Below, piece after piece: positions 25,847 to 34,117 of a stretch of DNA of 64,000 bases. The DNA is from Streptomyces platensis (GTDB lineage: Bacteria > Actinomycetota > Actinomycetes > Streptomycetales > Streptomycetaceae). Positions within the stretch are counted from its first letter, which is position 1. Each line of letters begins with the position of its first letter. The notes below the pieces were generated by a model. It ran no database searches and was not told the origin of the DNA. It worked only from the letters and a program-made list of their open reading frames with translations. The DNA is taken from the NCBI RefSeq assembly GCF_008704855.1, contig NZ_CP023691.1, positions 4,464,001 to 4,528,000 of the forward strand, given 5' to 3'. Position numbers and translations under genes: made by a program.

Positions 25847-26812
25847 TCAGGGCGCGACCGTGAGGACGATCTTGCCGGTGGTGCGGCCCGTCTCGCCCAG
25901 CGTGTGGGCCTTCGCGGCCTCCTCGAGCGGGACGACCGTGTCGATGTTGACCGTCAGTTCTCCGGAGTCCACCAGGCCGGCGACGGCTTGCAGACCGGAC
26001 CGGTCGGGCTCGACGAGGACGAACACCGCGCGTACCCCTGCTTCGCGCGCCTGGTCGGCGGGGAAGGTCTCGGCCAGCGGCAGGATCGAGACCAGCGAAC
26101 CGCCGGGACGCAGGGTGCGCAGTGAGCGGGCGCCGTAGTCGCCGCCGATGGTGTCGAGCACGACGTCGACGTCGCGTACCGCGGTCGCGAAGTCCGCTTC
26201 CGTGTAGTCGATGAGCTCATCGGCACCCAGACCGCGCAGGAAGTCGTGCTTGGCCCGCCGGGCGGTGCCGATCACATACGCACCGCGGGACTTGGCGATC
26301 TGCACCGCGAGATGACCCACGCCGCCCGCCGCGGCATGGATCAGCACCCGCGCGCCGGGCTGCACGCTCGCGGTGTCGACCAGGGCCTGCCAGGCGGTCA
26401 GTGCCGCCAGCGGGAGGGCGGCGCCCCGGACGTGGTCCAGGTTCTCGGGGAGGTGGGCGAACTGGCGCGCCGGAGCGGTCACGTACTCGGCGTAGGCCCC
26501 GGCGGGGTGCGGGAAGTGCGGCATGCCGAAGACCTTGTCGCCCGGCTCGAAGAGGGTCACTCCGGGGCCGACCGCCTCGACCACACCGGAGACATCGAAG
26601 CCCAGGATGAACGGCGGCTCACTGCCGTTGAGGAACCGGCCGTCGTTCCGCGTCTTCCAGTCGGCCGGGTTGACGCCCGCGGCGTGCACCCGGACCAGGA
26701 TCTCCGTGGGGCCGGGCACCGGCCGGGCGGTCGTGATCACCTTGAGGACCTCCGGGCCTCCGGCGATTTCCTGGCTGATGGCACGCATCTGCGGGGTCCC
26801 GGTCTCGGACAT
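25847..26812 (-). CDS. NADP-dependent quinone-oxidoreductase-type enzyme (MDR family)
   Basis: A 321-residue zinc-free medium-chain dehydrogenase. The GroES-like part has VHAAGVNPADWKTR and GFDVSGVVEAVGPGV; the Rossmann part has VLIHAAAGGVGHLAVQIAK. These are signatures of NADPH:quinone oxidoreductases that reduce enones or quinones. Structural and catalytic zinc ligands are absent. The ATG at 26812 (MSETG) follows AAGGAGA; an ATG eight codons upstream is less likely. It is divergent from the GlxA-type regulator gene, which may control it. Confidence 0.9.
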   Translation of the reverse strand: MSETGTPQMRAISQEIAGGPEVLKVITTARPVPGPTEILVRVHAAGVNPADWKTRNDGRFLNGSEPPFILGFDVSGVVEAVGPGVTLFEPGDKVFGMPHFPHPAGAYAEYVTAPARQFAHLPENLDHVRGAALPLAALTAWQALVDTASVQPGARVLIHAAAGGVGHLAVQIAKSRGAYVIGTARRAKHDFLRGLGADELIDYTEADFATAVRDVDVVLDTIGGDYGARSLRTLRPGGSLVSILPLAETFPADQAREAGVRAVFVLVEPDRSGLQAVAGLVDSGELTVNIDTVVPLEEAAKAHTLGETGRTTGKIVLTVAP

Positions 26813-26955
26813 GGTGTCTCCTTCGTCTGTGCACATGGCGGGGGATCGGGTGCACGCGCCGCCTGGCAGCCGCGTTTCCCGAGATGCCGCCAGCTTTCCG
26901 CGGCGGCCGGGAGCCCGGTGGTGTCCTAATGGCCAACGTTTGAAAGAATCGGGTC

Positions 26956-27930
26956 ATGCATCGCGTCGGAGTGCTCGCCCTGGATGGTGTCGTCCCCTTC
27001 GAGCTGGGGATTCCCGCGCGGATCTTCGGCGCCGCACGGGATGCCGCCGGCGAGCCGCTCTACTCCGTCGTCACCTGTAGCCCGGACGGGCGCCCGGTGC
27101 GCACCGATGCCGACTACGACATCGCGGTCGCCGCGGACGCCTCCGTGCTCGCGCAGGTCGACACCGTCGTCATCCCGCCGGCCCACTCGTCGGACACCCT
27201 CCGGGTGGACGGCCGGCTGGCGGACTCCGTGCGGGCGGCGCTGGAGCACATCCGGCCCGGCACCCGGATGGTGGCCATCTGCACCGGCGCCTTCGTCCTG
27301 GCAGCGGCCGGGCTGCTCGATCACCGCCCGGCCACCACGCACTGGTGCGAGGCCACCCAGCTGCAACGCCTCTTCACGACCGTCCGTGTCGACCCCAATG
27401 TGCTGTTCGTCGATGACGGCGATGTCCTCACCTCGGCCGGTGCGGCCGCGGGGGTGGATCTGTGTGTGCATATCGTGCGCCGGGATCACGGCAGCGCCGT
27501 CGCCAATGAGGTGGCCCGGCTGTGTGTGGTGCCGCCGTGGCGGGACGGCGGGCAGGCCCAGTTCATCCGGCAGCCCGTCCCGGAGCCCTCGACGGGCGGC
27601 ACCGCCGCCACCCGCGCCTGGGCCCTGGAGCGTCTCGGCGAGCCGCTCACCCTGACCGATCTCGCCGGGCACGCCCGGGTCAGCGTGCGCACCCTCACCC
27701 GGCGTTTCCGCGACGAGGTCGGTATGAGCCCTGGTCAGTGGCTCGCCGGCCAGCGCATCGAGCGCGCCAGGCATCTGCTGGAGACCACGGACTGGTCGAT
27801 CGACCTCGTCGCCCATCACGCGGGCTTCGGCACCGGGACGTCTCTGCGCCAGCATCTGCACAGTGCGGTGGGCGTGGCACCGCTGGCCTACCGGCGGACA
27901 TTCCGGAGCGCCACGGCGCTGACCGCCTGA
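26956..27930 (+). CDS. GlxA/FtrA-type AraC family regulator
   Basis: A 324-residue protein. The N-terminal DJ-1/PfpI-like domain (~1-190) includes AICTGAFVLAAAGLLDHRPA, with the nucleophile-elbow Cys, then TTHW. The AraC/XylS DNA-binding domain (~215-320) has two helix-turn-helices (LTDLAGHARVSVRTLTRRFR and IDLVAHHAGFGTGTSLRQHL). Such proteins usually sense small amides or act as regulators without enzymatic activity. The ATG at 26956 is 143 bases from the divergent oxidoreductase start. Confidence 0.9.
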   Translation: MHRVGVLALDGVVPFELGIPARIFGAARDAAGEPLYSVVTCSPDGRPVRTDADYDIAVAADASVLAQVDTVVIPPAHSSDTLRVDGRLADSVRAALEHIRPGTRMVAICTGAFVLAAAGLLDHRPATTHWCEATQLQRLFTTVRVDPNVLFVDDGDVLTSAGAAAGVDLCVHIVRRDHGSAVANEVARLCVVPPWRDGGQAQFIRQPVPEPSTGGTAATRAWALERLGEPLTLTDLAGHARVSVRTLTRRFRDEVGMSPGQWLAGQRIERARHLLETTDWSIDLVAHHAGFGTGTSLRQHLHSAVGVAPLAYRRTFRSATALTA

Positions 27931-27971
27931 GGCGGCGCCGCACCGGAGCCCGTGGGCAGCCGCCACCGGCG

Positions 27972-28002
27972 TTGACCTTCAGGCTGGTGGAAGCCCCACA
28001 AT
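27972..28002 (+). promoter_or_regulatory. MerR-type promoter with 19-base spacer, probably leaderless
   Basis: TTGACC (27972-27977) and CACAAT (27997-28002) are separated by 19 bases, the over-long spacing that MerR proteins correct by DNA distortion. An imperfect dyad (CTTCA...TGGAAG) lies in the spacer. Transcription would start at about 28009-28010, the A of the ATG, so the mRNA may be leaderless; no ribosome-binding site is visible. Confidence 0.6.
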
Positions 28003-28009
28003 CGCGTCC

Positions 28010-29224
28010 ATGGACGACCCCGAACAGCTGTTGACCATCGGCGTCTTCGCGCGCCGGGTGGGCCTCGCGCCGAGTGCCCTGCGGTTCTACGACGACTGCG
28101 GGCTGTTGCGGCCGGCGCGGGTGGATGCCGTGACGGGGTACCGGCGCTACGGGGCGGGGCAGGCGGCGCGGGCGGTGAAGCTGCGGCAACTGCGTGCGGC
28201 GGGGCTGCCGCTGGTGGATGCCGCGGTGGTGCTGGACGGACCCGAGGACGCGGCACATGGCGTACTGCGGGCCCACTTGGAGCGCACGCGGCGGACGGCC
28301 GACGAGGCGCGGGTCGTGGTGGAGGGGCTCCTGCGGGAGACGTCCGGCGCCCCGGAGGACCACGGGAGCTGGGCGTGGGCCCGGGTGGGCGGCGCCGAAC
28401 TCGCCAGCGCGGTACGGCAGGTGACGCCCGCCGCCGCGACCGGGGCGGCCCGGGAGGCGTTTCCGGTCCTGGGCTGTGTGCTGCTGGAACTCGTCGACGG
28501 CGAGGTGCGCTGGGTGGCGACGGACCGCTATCGGCTGGCGGTGCGGGTGCTGCGGCCGGACGGGTTCGAGAGCGGTCCGCGGCGGGTGCTGATCGGCGCG
28601 GACGCGGCGCGAGGCCTGGCGGAGTGGGCCGTACGGCACGTGGCGGTCGATATCGAGTGCGCCGGAGACGCGGCGGGGGTCCGGCTGCGGAGCGGGGCGG
28701 ACTGCCGGGAGGTGTCGGAGGGCGCCGGGCGGAGCGGGAGCGGGGACGCCGACAGGTTTCCGGACTACCGACTGATGCTGACGGGCCTGGAGACGGGGCG
28801 GCATCGGGTGATCGTCGACCGGGTGGGGCTGCGGGACGCGATGACCGGCCGCACGGGACCGGTGTCGTGGGCGGTCGTCGGCGCGGGGCAGGGGGACGTG
28901 GCGGACGCGGGCGGCTCGGCGGTTCCGGTCACGACGGCGGATCGCGCGGCCGGGCCGGTGCTGGAGGTGACGGGCGGGGGCCGGGAGCCCGTCCGGATAC
29001 GGGTGGTGCACACCGGGCCGGGGCTGCGGATCGCCTTCGATCCGGCCGTACTCGTGCCGGTGCTGGAGGCCGGGGTCGGGCCGGACGCGCTGCTGGAGAT
29101 CGCCGCGCCGGACCGGCCCGTCCTGGTCCGGTCCGCCGACCAGGGAAGTTTCACCACGTTGGTGATGCCGGTGCGCGATGACACCGGAGCGGCGGACGAC
29201 GCTGCCGAGCGCACCGACGGCTGA
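28010..29224 (+). CDS. MerR regulator fused to DNA-sliding-clamp (DnaN) domains
   Basis: A 404-residue fusion. Residues ~7-110 form a MerR winged helix (LLTIGVFARRVGLAPSALRF, GYRRY, LRAAGLPL) plus dimerisation helix. Residues ~120-395 resemble domains II and III of the DNA polymerase III beta clamp. ATDRYRLAV (170-178) matches the DnaN ATDGHRLAV block, FPDYR (250-254) matches the FPDYR of DnaN, and LVMPVR (384-389) matches the C-terminal VVMPMRL. Clamp domain I is absent. It cannot be the replicative clamp. The clamp module may bind a ligand, DNA or a clamp-binding peptide; this is inference. The gene is followed 29 bases later by a helical-repeat protein gene. Confidence 0.85.
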   Translation: MDDPEQLLTIGVFARRVGLAPSALRFYDDCGLLRPARVDAVTGYRRYGAGQAARAVKLRQLRAAGLPLVDAAVVLDGPEDAAHGVLRAHLERTRRTADEARVVVEGLLRETSGAPEDHGSWAWARVGGAELASAVRQVTPAAATGAAREAFPVLGCVLLELVDGEVRWVATDRYRLAVRVLRPDGFESGPRRVLIGADAARGLAEWAVRHVAVDIECAGDAAGVRLRSGADCREVSEGAGRSGSGDADRFPDYRLMLTGLETGRHRVIVDRVGLRDAMTGRTGPVSWAVVGAGQGDVADAGGSAVPVTTADRAAGPVLEVTGGGREPVRIRVVHTGPGLRIAFDPAVLVPVLEAGVGPDALLEIAAPDRPVLVRSADQGSFTTLVMPVRDDTGAADDAAERTDG

Positions 29225-29253
29225 GGTCAGCGACCGAGAACCGGTCACCGAGG

Positions 29254-29976
29254 ATGGATGAGGGGAGCGGACCGGTGGATCCGGAACTGCCTGTGGTGCG
29301 GCTGTGCGTGGCGGGGATGCAGGCCGAGGCGGAGGGGCGGGCCGATGCGGCGCGCACCCTCTTCCAGCAGGCCTGGGACAGCGCAGCCGACGACTATGAA
29401 GCATGCATCGCCGCGCACTATCTCGCCCGGCACCAGAACTCGCCCGAAGAGACGCTCCGTTGGAACCAGGAGTGCCTGGACCGCGCCGACCGGGTGGGGG
29501 ACGAGCGGGTGGCCGGGTTCTATGCGTCGCTGTACTTGAACATGGCGCACGCCTGGCGACAGCTCGGCCGGCCTGCCCTTGCGCGCACGTATTTCGAGCG
29601 CGCCGCGGAGCGGGTGGGTCAGGCCCCCGACGGTCAGTACGGCGACTGGAACCGCTTCGCCATCGCGGCGGGCCTGCGGGAGACGGCCGGTGCGCGCGAC
29701 GGCTCCGCGGCGGACGAAGCCGGTGCGGAGGGGGCGCCGCGGAGCCTCGACGAGGTGGTCGACGGGCGGGTGCGGGCGCTGGTGTCACGGTGGTGTGCGC
29801 GAGGCGATCTCATGGCGCTGGGCCTGGCGCTCCCCGCGTACCTCGGTTATCTGGGAACGGACGCCGACCGTGTGCGGCTGCGGTCCGCGCTGCACATGGT
29901 GCATGCGGCGCGCCGGCTGCCGGCGGACGAGCAGACGGAACTGGGTGCGGTGGTCGGGTCGGCAGCGCTCCGGTGA
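29254..29976 (+). CDS. TPR-like helical-repeat protein
   Basis: About 240 residues of unknown function. Ala/Leu-rich helix pairs such as MQAEAEGRADAARTLFQQAW and MAHAWRQLGRPALARTYFER look like degenerate tetratricopeptide repeats, suggesting a protein-protein or protein-peptide scaffold. No signal or membrane helix is seen. The start could be ATG at 29254 or GTG at 29275; the latter has AGGGGAG at good spacing. It follows the MerR-clamp gene by 29 bases on the same strand, so the two are probably cotranscribed and may act together. Confidence 0.7.
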   Translation: MDEGSGPVDPELPVVRLCVAGMQAEAEGRADAARTLFQQAWDSAADDYEACIAAHYLARHQNSPEETLRWNQECLDRADRVGDERVAGFYASLYLNMAHAWRQLGRPALARTYFERAAERVGQAPDGQYGDWNRFAIAAGLRETAGARDGSAADEAGAEGAPRSLDEVVDGRVRALVSRWCARGDLMALGLALPAYLGYLGTDADRVRLRSALHMVHAARRLPADEQTELGAVVGSAALR

Positions 29977-30025
29977 TGCGGCGAGGATGGGCCCGGCCGA
30001 GCCGGATCCGCTGTTGAGGAGCGCC

Positions 30026-31474
30026 ATGACCATCGCAGAGTCCACGGAGATTTCCCCTTCCGAGGCCGTCGGCCAGGAGCCGGGCGCGCCCGGTGCACCC
30101 GACGAGTGCACGGAGCTGCTGCCGCAGACCCGGCGGGCCTTGCTGCACCGGCTGGCGGTCGGGCAGGCCGAGGGGCGGGCACCGTCGATGGCGGGCGCGG
30201 TCGTCCGTGGCGGACGAGCGGTGTGGAGCGGGGCCCGGGGCTCGGTGGAAGGGGAGGTACCGCACGGCGATGTGCAGTACCGGATCGGTTCGCTCACCAA
30301 GACCTTCGTCGCCGTGCTGGTGCTGAGGCTGCGGGACGAGGGGCTGCTGCGGCTGTCGGACCCGGTCGGCGCGCATCTGGCGGACACTCCCGTGCCGGAC
30401 GCGACGATCGCGCAACTGCTCTCCCACAGCGCGGGGTTGGCGGCCGAGCCGCGGGGGCCGTGGTGGGAGCGGACCGCGGGCGAGCTGCGGCCCGAGCCGG
30501 CCGACCTCTTCGACGAGCGCCCGCAGCGGCATCCGGCCGGCCGGCGGCACCATTACTCCAACGTCGGCTATGCACTGCTCGGCGCGCTGGTCGAACGGCT
30601 GCGGGGCGGTCTGCCGTGGGGCGAGGTGCTGCGGCGCGAGGTGCTGGAACCGCTGGGCATGAGCCGTACGACGCTGCGCCCGGAGCGGCCGTACGCGAGT
30701 GGTTGGGCGGTGCACCCGTGGGCCGACGCGCTGCTGCCGGAACCGGCCGCGGACACCGGCTTGATGGGCCCGGCGGGGCAGCTGTGGTCGACGCTCCAGG
30801 ACCTCTGCCGCTGGGCGGCATTCCTGCTGCGGGGCGACGGGCGGGTGCTCGGCGCGGCGAGTGTGGCGGAGCTGCGGACACCGGCCGTGCCGCCGGAGAG
30901 CGGTGCGTGGGATGCGGGGTACGGGCTGGGCGTACAGCTCCTGCGGCGGGAGGGGCGGCTGCTGGTCGGGCACCACGGCTCGATGCCCGGGTTCCTGGCG
31001 GCGCTGTGGGCCGATGTCGAGGAGGACGTGGCCGCGGTCGTCCTCACCAACTGCACCTCGGGCCCGGCGGCCGGGGCCGTCGCCACCGATCTCACCGGGA
31101 TCGTCATCGCGCACGAGCCCCGGATCCCCGAGCCCTGGCGTCCGCTGCCCGGCCCGCTGGATCCGGAGCTGCTGGCGCTGACCGGGCCCTGGTACTGGGG
31201 AGCGAACCCCCATGCCCTGCGGCTGCGGGCCGAACGCGGGCTGGAGCTCACCCCGCTGTCCGGGGCGGGGCGCGCCTCGCGGTTCCGGGCCGAGAAGGAC
31301 GGCACCTGGACCGGGCTGGACGGCTATTACGCGGGCGAGACGCTGCGGGTGGGGCGGGACCGGGACGGTGCGGTGAGTCATCTGGACCTCGGCACCTTCG
31401 TGTTCACCCGGGAGCCGTACGAGCCGTCGGCGCCGGTGCCCGGCGGCGTGGATCCGGACGGTTGGCGGGTCTGA
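30026..31474 (+). CDS. Serine hydrolase of the beta-lactamase class C / DD-peptidase family
   Basis: A 482-residue cytosolic penicillin-recognising-fold protein. It has SLTK (89-92, nucleophile Ser and Lys), YSN (177-179, base Tyr), and HHGSMPG in place of the KTG triad. A C-terminal beta-rich extension (LALTGPWYWGANPHALRL onward) is typical of these enzymes. No signal peptide is visible, so an intracellular esterase or peptidase is more likely than a secreted beta-lactamase. The ATG at 30026 follows GAGGAGC. It is 49 bases after the helical-repeat gene. Confidence 0.87.
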   Translation: MTIAESTEISPSEAVGQEPGAPGAPDECTELLPQTRRALLHRLAVGQAEGRAPSMAGAVVRGGRAVWSGARGSVEGEVPHGDVQYRIGSLTKTFVAVLVLRLRDEGLLRLSDPVGAHLADTPVPDATIAQLLSHSAGLAAEPRGPWWERTAGELRPEPADLFDERPQRHPAGRRHHYSNVGYALLGALVERLRGGLPWGEVLRREVLEPLGMSRTTLRPERPYASGWAVHPWADALLPEPAADTGLMGPAGQLWSTLQDLCRWAAFLLRGDGRVLGAASVAELRTPAVPPESGAWDAGYGLGVQLLRREGRLLVGHHGSMPGFLAALWADVEEDVAAVVLTNCTSGPAAGAVATDLTGIVIAHEPRIPEPWRPLPGPLDPELLALTGPWYWGANPHALRLRAERGLELTPLSGAGRASRFRAEKDGTWTGLDGYYAGETLRVGRDRDGAVSHLDLGTFVFTREPYEPSAPVPGGVDPDGWRV

Positions 31475-31566
31475 GGCCCGTACGGCGGCGGCCCGGCGCA
31501 CGGACGTACAGTCGATCCCGATGTCAGGAGCCGCACCGAGCCGGCTCGCTACCGCTGGAAGGCCCT

Positions 31567-32712
31567 GTGACTGCTGTGTCTGACCCGAGCGAGAACCCCG
31601 CCACCCCGGACCTGCTCGACCTGCCTGCGCTGACCGCGGCCCACTTCGCGCGGATCGAGGACAAGGTCGCGGCCCTGATGCGTACCCGTTGCGATGTCGT
31701 GGCGATGCAGGGCGAGGCACTGCTGCCGCTGGAGGCCTGCATCCGCTCGGCCGTGCGGCCCGGCAGCGTTGCGCTCAACATCATCACCGGTCCGTACGGC
31801 GAGACCTTCGGTGGCTGGCTGCGGTCCTGTGGCGCCGAGGTGGACACCGTCACCGCGCCGTTCACGGGTGCGGTCACCCCGCAGCAGGTGGCCGAGGCGT
31901 TGCGCGAGCGCCCCGAGATCGACTTTGTGAGCCTGGTGCACGCCGAAGCGGCCACCGGCAACACCAACCCCGTGGCTGAGATCGGTGCGGTGGTGCGGGA
32001 GCACGGCGCGCTGCTGATGCTGGACGCGGTCGCCTCGGTGGGCGCCGAGCCGCTGCTCACCGACGAGTGGGGGGTGGACCTCTGCGTGATCGGCGGGCAG
32101 AAGGCGATGGCCGGGCCTGCCGGGGTGTCCGTGGCATCGGTCAGCGCCCGTGCCTGGGAGCGGATCGCCGCCAACGAGCAGGCTCCGCGGCGCTCGTACC
32201 TCTCGCTGCTGGACTGGAAGGAGCGCTGGATCGACGGCGGACGTACCGCACTTCCGCACGCTCCGGCGCAGCTGGAGATGCTCGCGCTGGAGCAGGCCGC
32301 GGACCGTCTGGAGGCCGAGGGCCTGAATGCGGTCCTCACCCGGCACCGAGCGGCGGCCGCGGCGACCCGGGCCGGTGTGCGGGCGCTGGGCGGGCTCGCC
32401 CCGTATGTCGTGCGCGACGAGGACGCGGCGCCGGCCGCCACGACGCTTCGCGCCCCCGAGGGAGTGGATGCCCGGGAGATCGTGACCGCTGCGGTCGCGG
32501 TGGACGCGGCTGTGCCGGTGCAGGCCGCGGCGGGCGCACTGGCCAAGGAGATGATCCGGGTGAACCACTATGGCCGCGCCGCCGACCGAGCCGTGGTCAC
32601 GGCCTCCCTGGTGGCGCTGGCGGGTGGGCTGCGCGCTCTGGGCGTGTCCGTGGACGCCGAGGGCGCGGCCCAGGCAGCGGGCGCGGCGTGGGACGCGGTG
32701 ATCGCCGGCTGA
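31567..32712 (+). CDS. Class V PLP aminotransferase
   Basis: A 381-residue fold-type I enzyme of the alanine-glyoxylate/serine-pyruvate aminotransferase group. The PLP lysine is Lys179 in GGQKAMAGPAG, with Asp153 (MLDAVAS) contacting the ring nitrogen. NIITGPYGETFGGWLRSCGA forms the phosphate-binding region, and MIRVNHYGRAA is the conserved C-terminal Arg block that binds the substrate carboxylate. The GTG at 31567 follows GGAAGG; GTG at 31576 is possible. The physiological amino donor is unknown. Two parS sites lie just downstream. Confidence 0.87.
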   Translation: MTAVSDPSENPATPDLLDLPALTAAHFARIEDKVAALMRTRCDVVAMQGEALLPLEACIRSAVRPGSVALNIITGPYGETFGGWLRSCGAEVDTVTAPFTGAVTPQQVAEALRERPEIDFVSLVHAEAATGNTNPVAEIGAVVREHGALLMLDAVASVGAEPLLTDEWGVDLCVIGGQKAMAGPAGVSVASVSARAWERIAANEQAPRRSYLSLLDWKERWIDGGRTALPHAPAQLEMLALEQAADRLEAEGLNAVLTRHRAAAAATRAGVRALGGLAPYVVRDEDAAPAATTLRAPEGVDAREIVTAAVAVDAAVPVQAAAGALAKEMIRVNHYGRAADRAVVTASLVALAGGLRALGVSVDAEGAAQAAGAAWDAVIAG

Positions 32713-32748
32713 GCCGAGCGGCCGCCTGGCTCCAGGCATGTTGTCGAC

Positions 32749-32782
32749 GTGGGGTCGCGTTTCACGTGAAACGCGACCCCAC
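32749..32782. promoter_or_regulatory. parS: parS site, copy 6, at the centre of a perfect 34-bp palindrome
   Basis: The exact GTTTCACGTGAAAC is at 32759-32772. The dyad extends perfectly to 17 bases per arm (GTGGGGTCGC outward), making a strong terminator-like hairpin 37 bases after the aminotransferase stop. Confidence 0.9.
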
Positions 32783-32804
32783 TCGCATGCCGGGAAACAA
32801 CGCC

Positions 32805-32818
32805 GTTTCACGTGAAAC
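32805..32818. promoter_or_regulatory. parS: parS site, copy 7
   Basis: Exact GTTTCACGTGAAAC, 46 bases centre to centre from copy 6, in the non-coding gap before the NmrA-like remnant. Confidence 0.92.
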
Positions 32819-32889
32819 ACCTTGTACACAGGCGCTGTTGTGCATCTCGCGCTGCTGTGTGGCAGGTGAGATGGGAGCCTGCCGGGCAT

Positions 32890-33240
32890 CCAAGCGTCGG
32901 GGATGGCGCACGCCCGCGGAGGCGGCCGCGCCAGCGACATTGCGGCCGGCGGAGATCTCGTCCCGCGGGGAGTAGTCCGGTGGCGTGCCCGGGGCTCCGG
33001 CGGCAGGCTGGACGCTGAAGACGCCGTATGTGTGCTGTCGATCGCGGGCTTCAGCGCAGCGGAGTCGGCCATGTCGACGGCTCGTACGTCCGTGTCGGCG
33101 TCGGCCGGGGCACGCGCTCCGGGCCTCGTCGGATCGCGGGTGAGTGCCCGCCCGGTCCGTGCGTCTGCCGGCAGCCGGCGGGCCACCGCACCGCCGTGCC
33201 CGCCCGTAGAACCGGCCGCCGCCACGACCAAGCCATTAAC
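32890..33240 (-). pseudogene. Decayed NmrA-like NAD(P)-binding protein gene
   Basis: The minus strand reads NGLVVAAAGSTGGHGGAVAR, then GRALTRDPTRPGA and DVRAVDMADSAALKPAID (33240 to ~33004). This is the Rossmann start of NmrA-type atypical SDRs. A frame change then gives PRDEISAGRNVAGAAASAGV (~32969-32905), the next expected block. No in-frame ATG opens it and the C-terminal half is absent. It was divergent from the TetR gene, the usual regulator-target layout, so the regulator may have lost its target. Boundaries are approximate. Confidence 0.7.
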
Positions 33241-33261
33241 GATCCTGTTGAAGCCTCCCCG

Positions 33262-33295
33262 TATAATCGGAACGAGCGACCCGGTTAAAATTCCG
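33262..33295. promoter_or_regulatory. TetR/NmrA intergenic promoter region
   Basis: A perfect -10 hexamer TATAAT (33262-33267) faces the TetR gene, though no good -35 is seen. CGGAA (33268-33272) and TTCCG (33291-33295) form a loose inverted repeat, a possible operator. The area is the AT-richest of the gap. Confidence 0.35.
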
Positions 33296-33337
33296 GCGCG
33301 TCTGACCGGTGTCAAACGTTCCTCAGGAGGCCCGGCA

Positions 33338-34084
33338 GTGACGGACGGTGGTGTGGCGCCCGCCCGTGCGGATGCGCGGCGCAACAGGGCGCTGGTGCTC
33401 CAGGCGGCCCGATTCGCCTTCGAGGAGCAGGGGTTGGCGGTTCCGCTCGGGGAGATCGCACGCCGTGCGGGGGTCGGTGCCGGGACCGTCTATCGCCATT
33501 TCCCGTCCAAGGAAGCCCTGTTCAGGGCGACGATCGTGGACCGGATCGAGCTCTTCACCGATACCGCAAGGGACTTGGCCGAAGTCGAGGATCCAGGCCC
33601 GGTCTTCTTTCGCTTCCTGTCCTCGGTGGTACGGCTCGCGGTACGGAACAAGGCGCTGTGTGACGCGCTGGAGGAGGCCGGTGCGGGCCGCTTCGAGCCG
33701 TCGCCGGGGGTCGGGCAGAACTTCGACGATGCGCTGGAAGTCCTGCTCAGAAGGGCACAAGAGGCGGGCGACGTACGGCTGGACGTCGGCATAACGGAGC
33801 TCAGGGCGCTGCTGGTCGGCTGTCTTTCGATGGAGCGGGCCGTGCCGGAAACCGGTCCCGGGGGCGCGGCTCCGGGCCGGATGACGGCGCTGATGTGTGA
33901 TGCCCTGCGGACGGAACGCTCCGTAACGGAACTCGAAGCCGAGTCGGTGAAACGTAACGAATCGCGGTGCGAGGTGTGCGGTGCGGTGATCGCGGCGGCG
34001 CGTACGGGCCGACCCGCGCGCTACTGCGGTGGTGCCTGCCGGCAGAAGGCACACCGGGTGCGGGAGCGTACGCGCCGGACGTGA
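33338..34084 (+). CDS. TetR family regulator with C-terminal Cys-rich tail
   Basis: A 248-residue regulator. The TetR helix-turn-helix is at ~10-60 (AVPLGEIARRAGVGAGTVYR, HFPSKEALFRATI), followed by a helical ligand-binding domain. The last ~45 residues carry a CEVC...YCGGAC metal-binding-like motif (Cys4), followed by a basic end; this tail is seen in several Streptomyces proteins. The GTG at 33338 follows AGGAGG with a 7-base gap. Its probable divergent target, an NmrA-like gene, is a pseudogene here. The ligand is unknown. Confidence 0.88.
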   Translation: MTDGGVAPARADARRNRALVLQAARFAFEEQGLAVPLGEIARRAGVGAGTVYRHFPSKEALFRATIVDRIELFTDTARDLAEVEDPGPVFFRFLSSVVRLAVRNKALCDALEEAGAGRFEPSPGVGQNFDDALEVLLRRAQEAGDVRLDVGITELRALLVGCLSMERAVPETGPGGAAPGRMTALMCDALRTERSVTELEAESVKRNESRCEVCGAVIAAARTGRPARYCGGACRQKAHRVRERTRRT

Positions 34085-34117
34085 CCGGACCCGGTCGGGT
34101 GGCGGCCGGCCCGTTCC

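Noticed and set aside
29254..29976. Second enzyme domain or toxin-antitoxin partner for the MerR gene
   Set aside because: The neighbour shows only helical repeats; no nuclease, kinase or toxin motif is visible.
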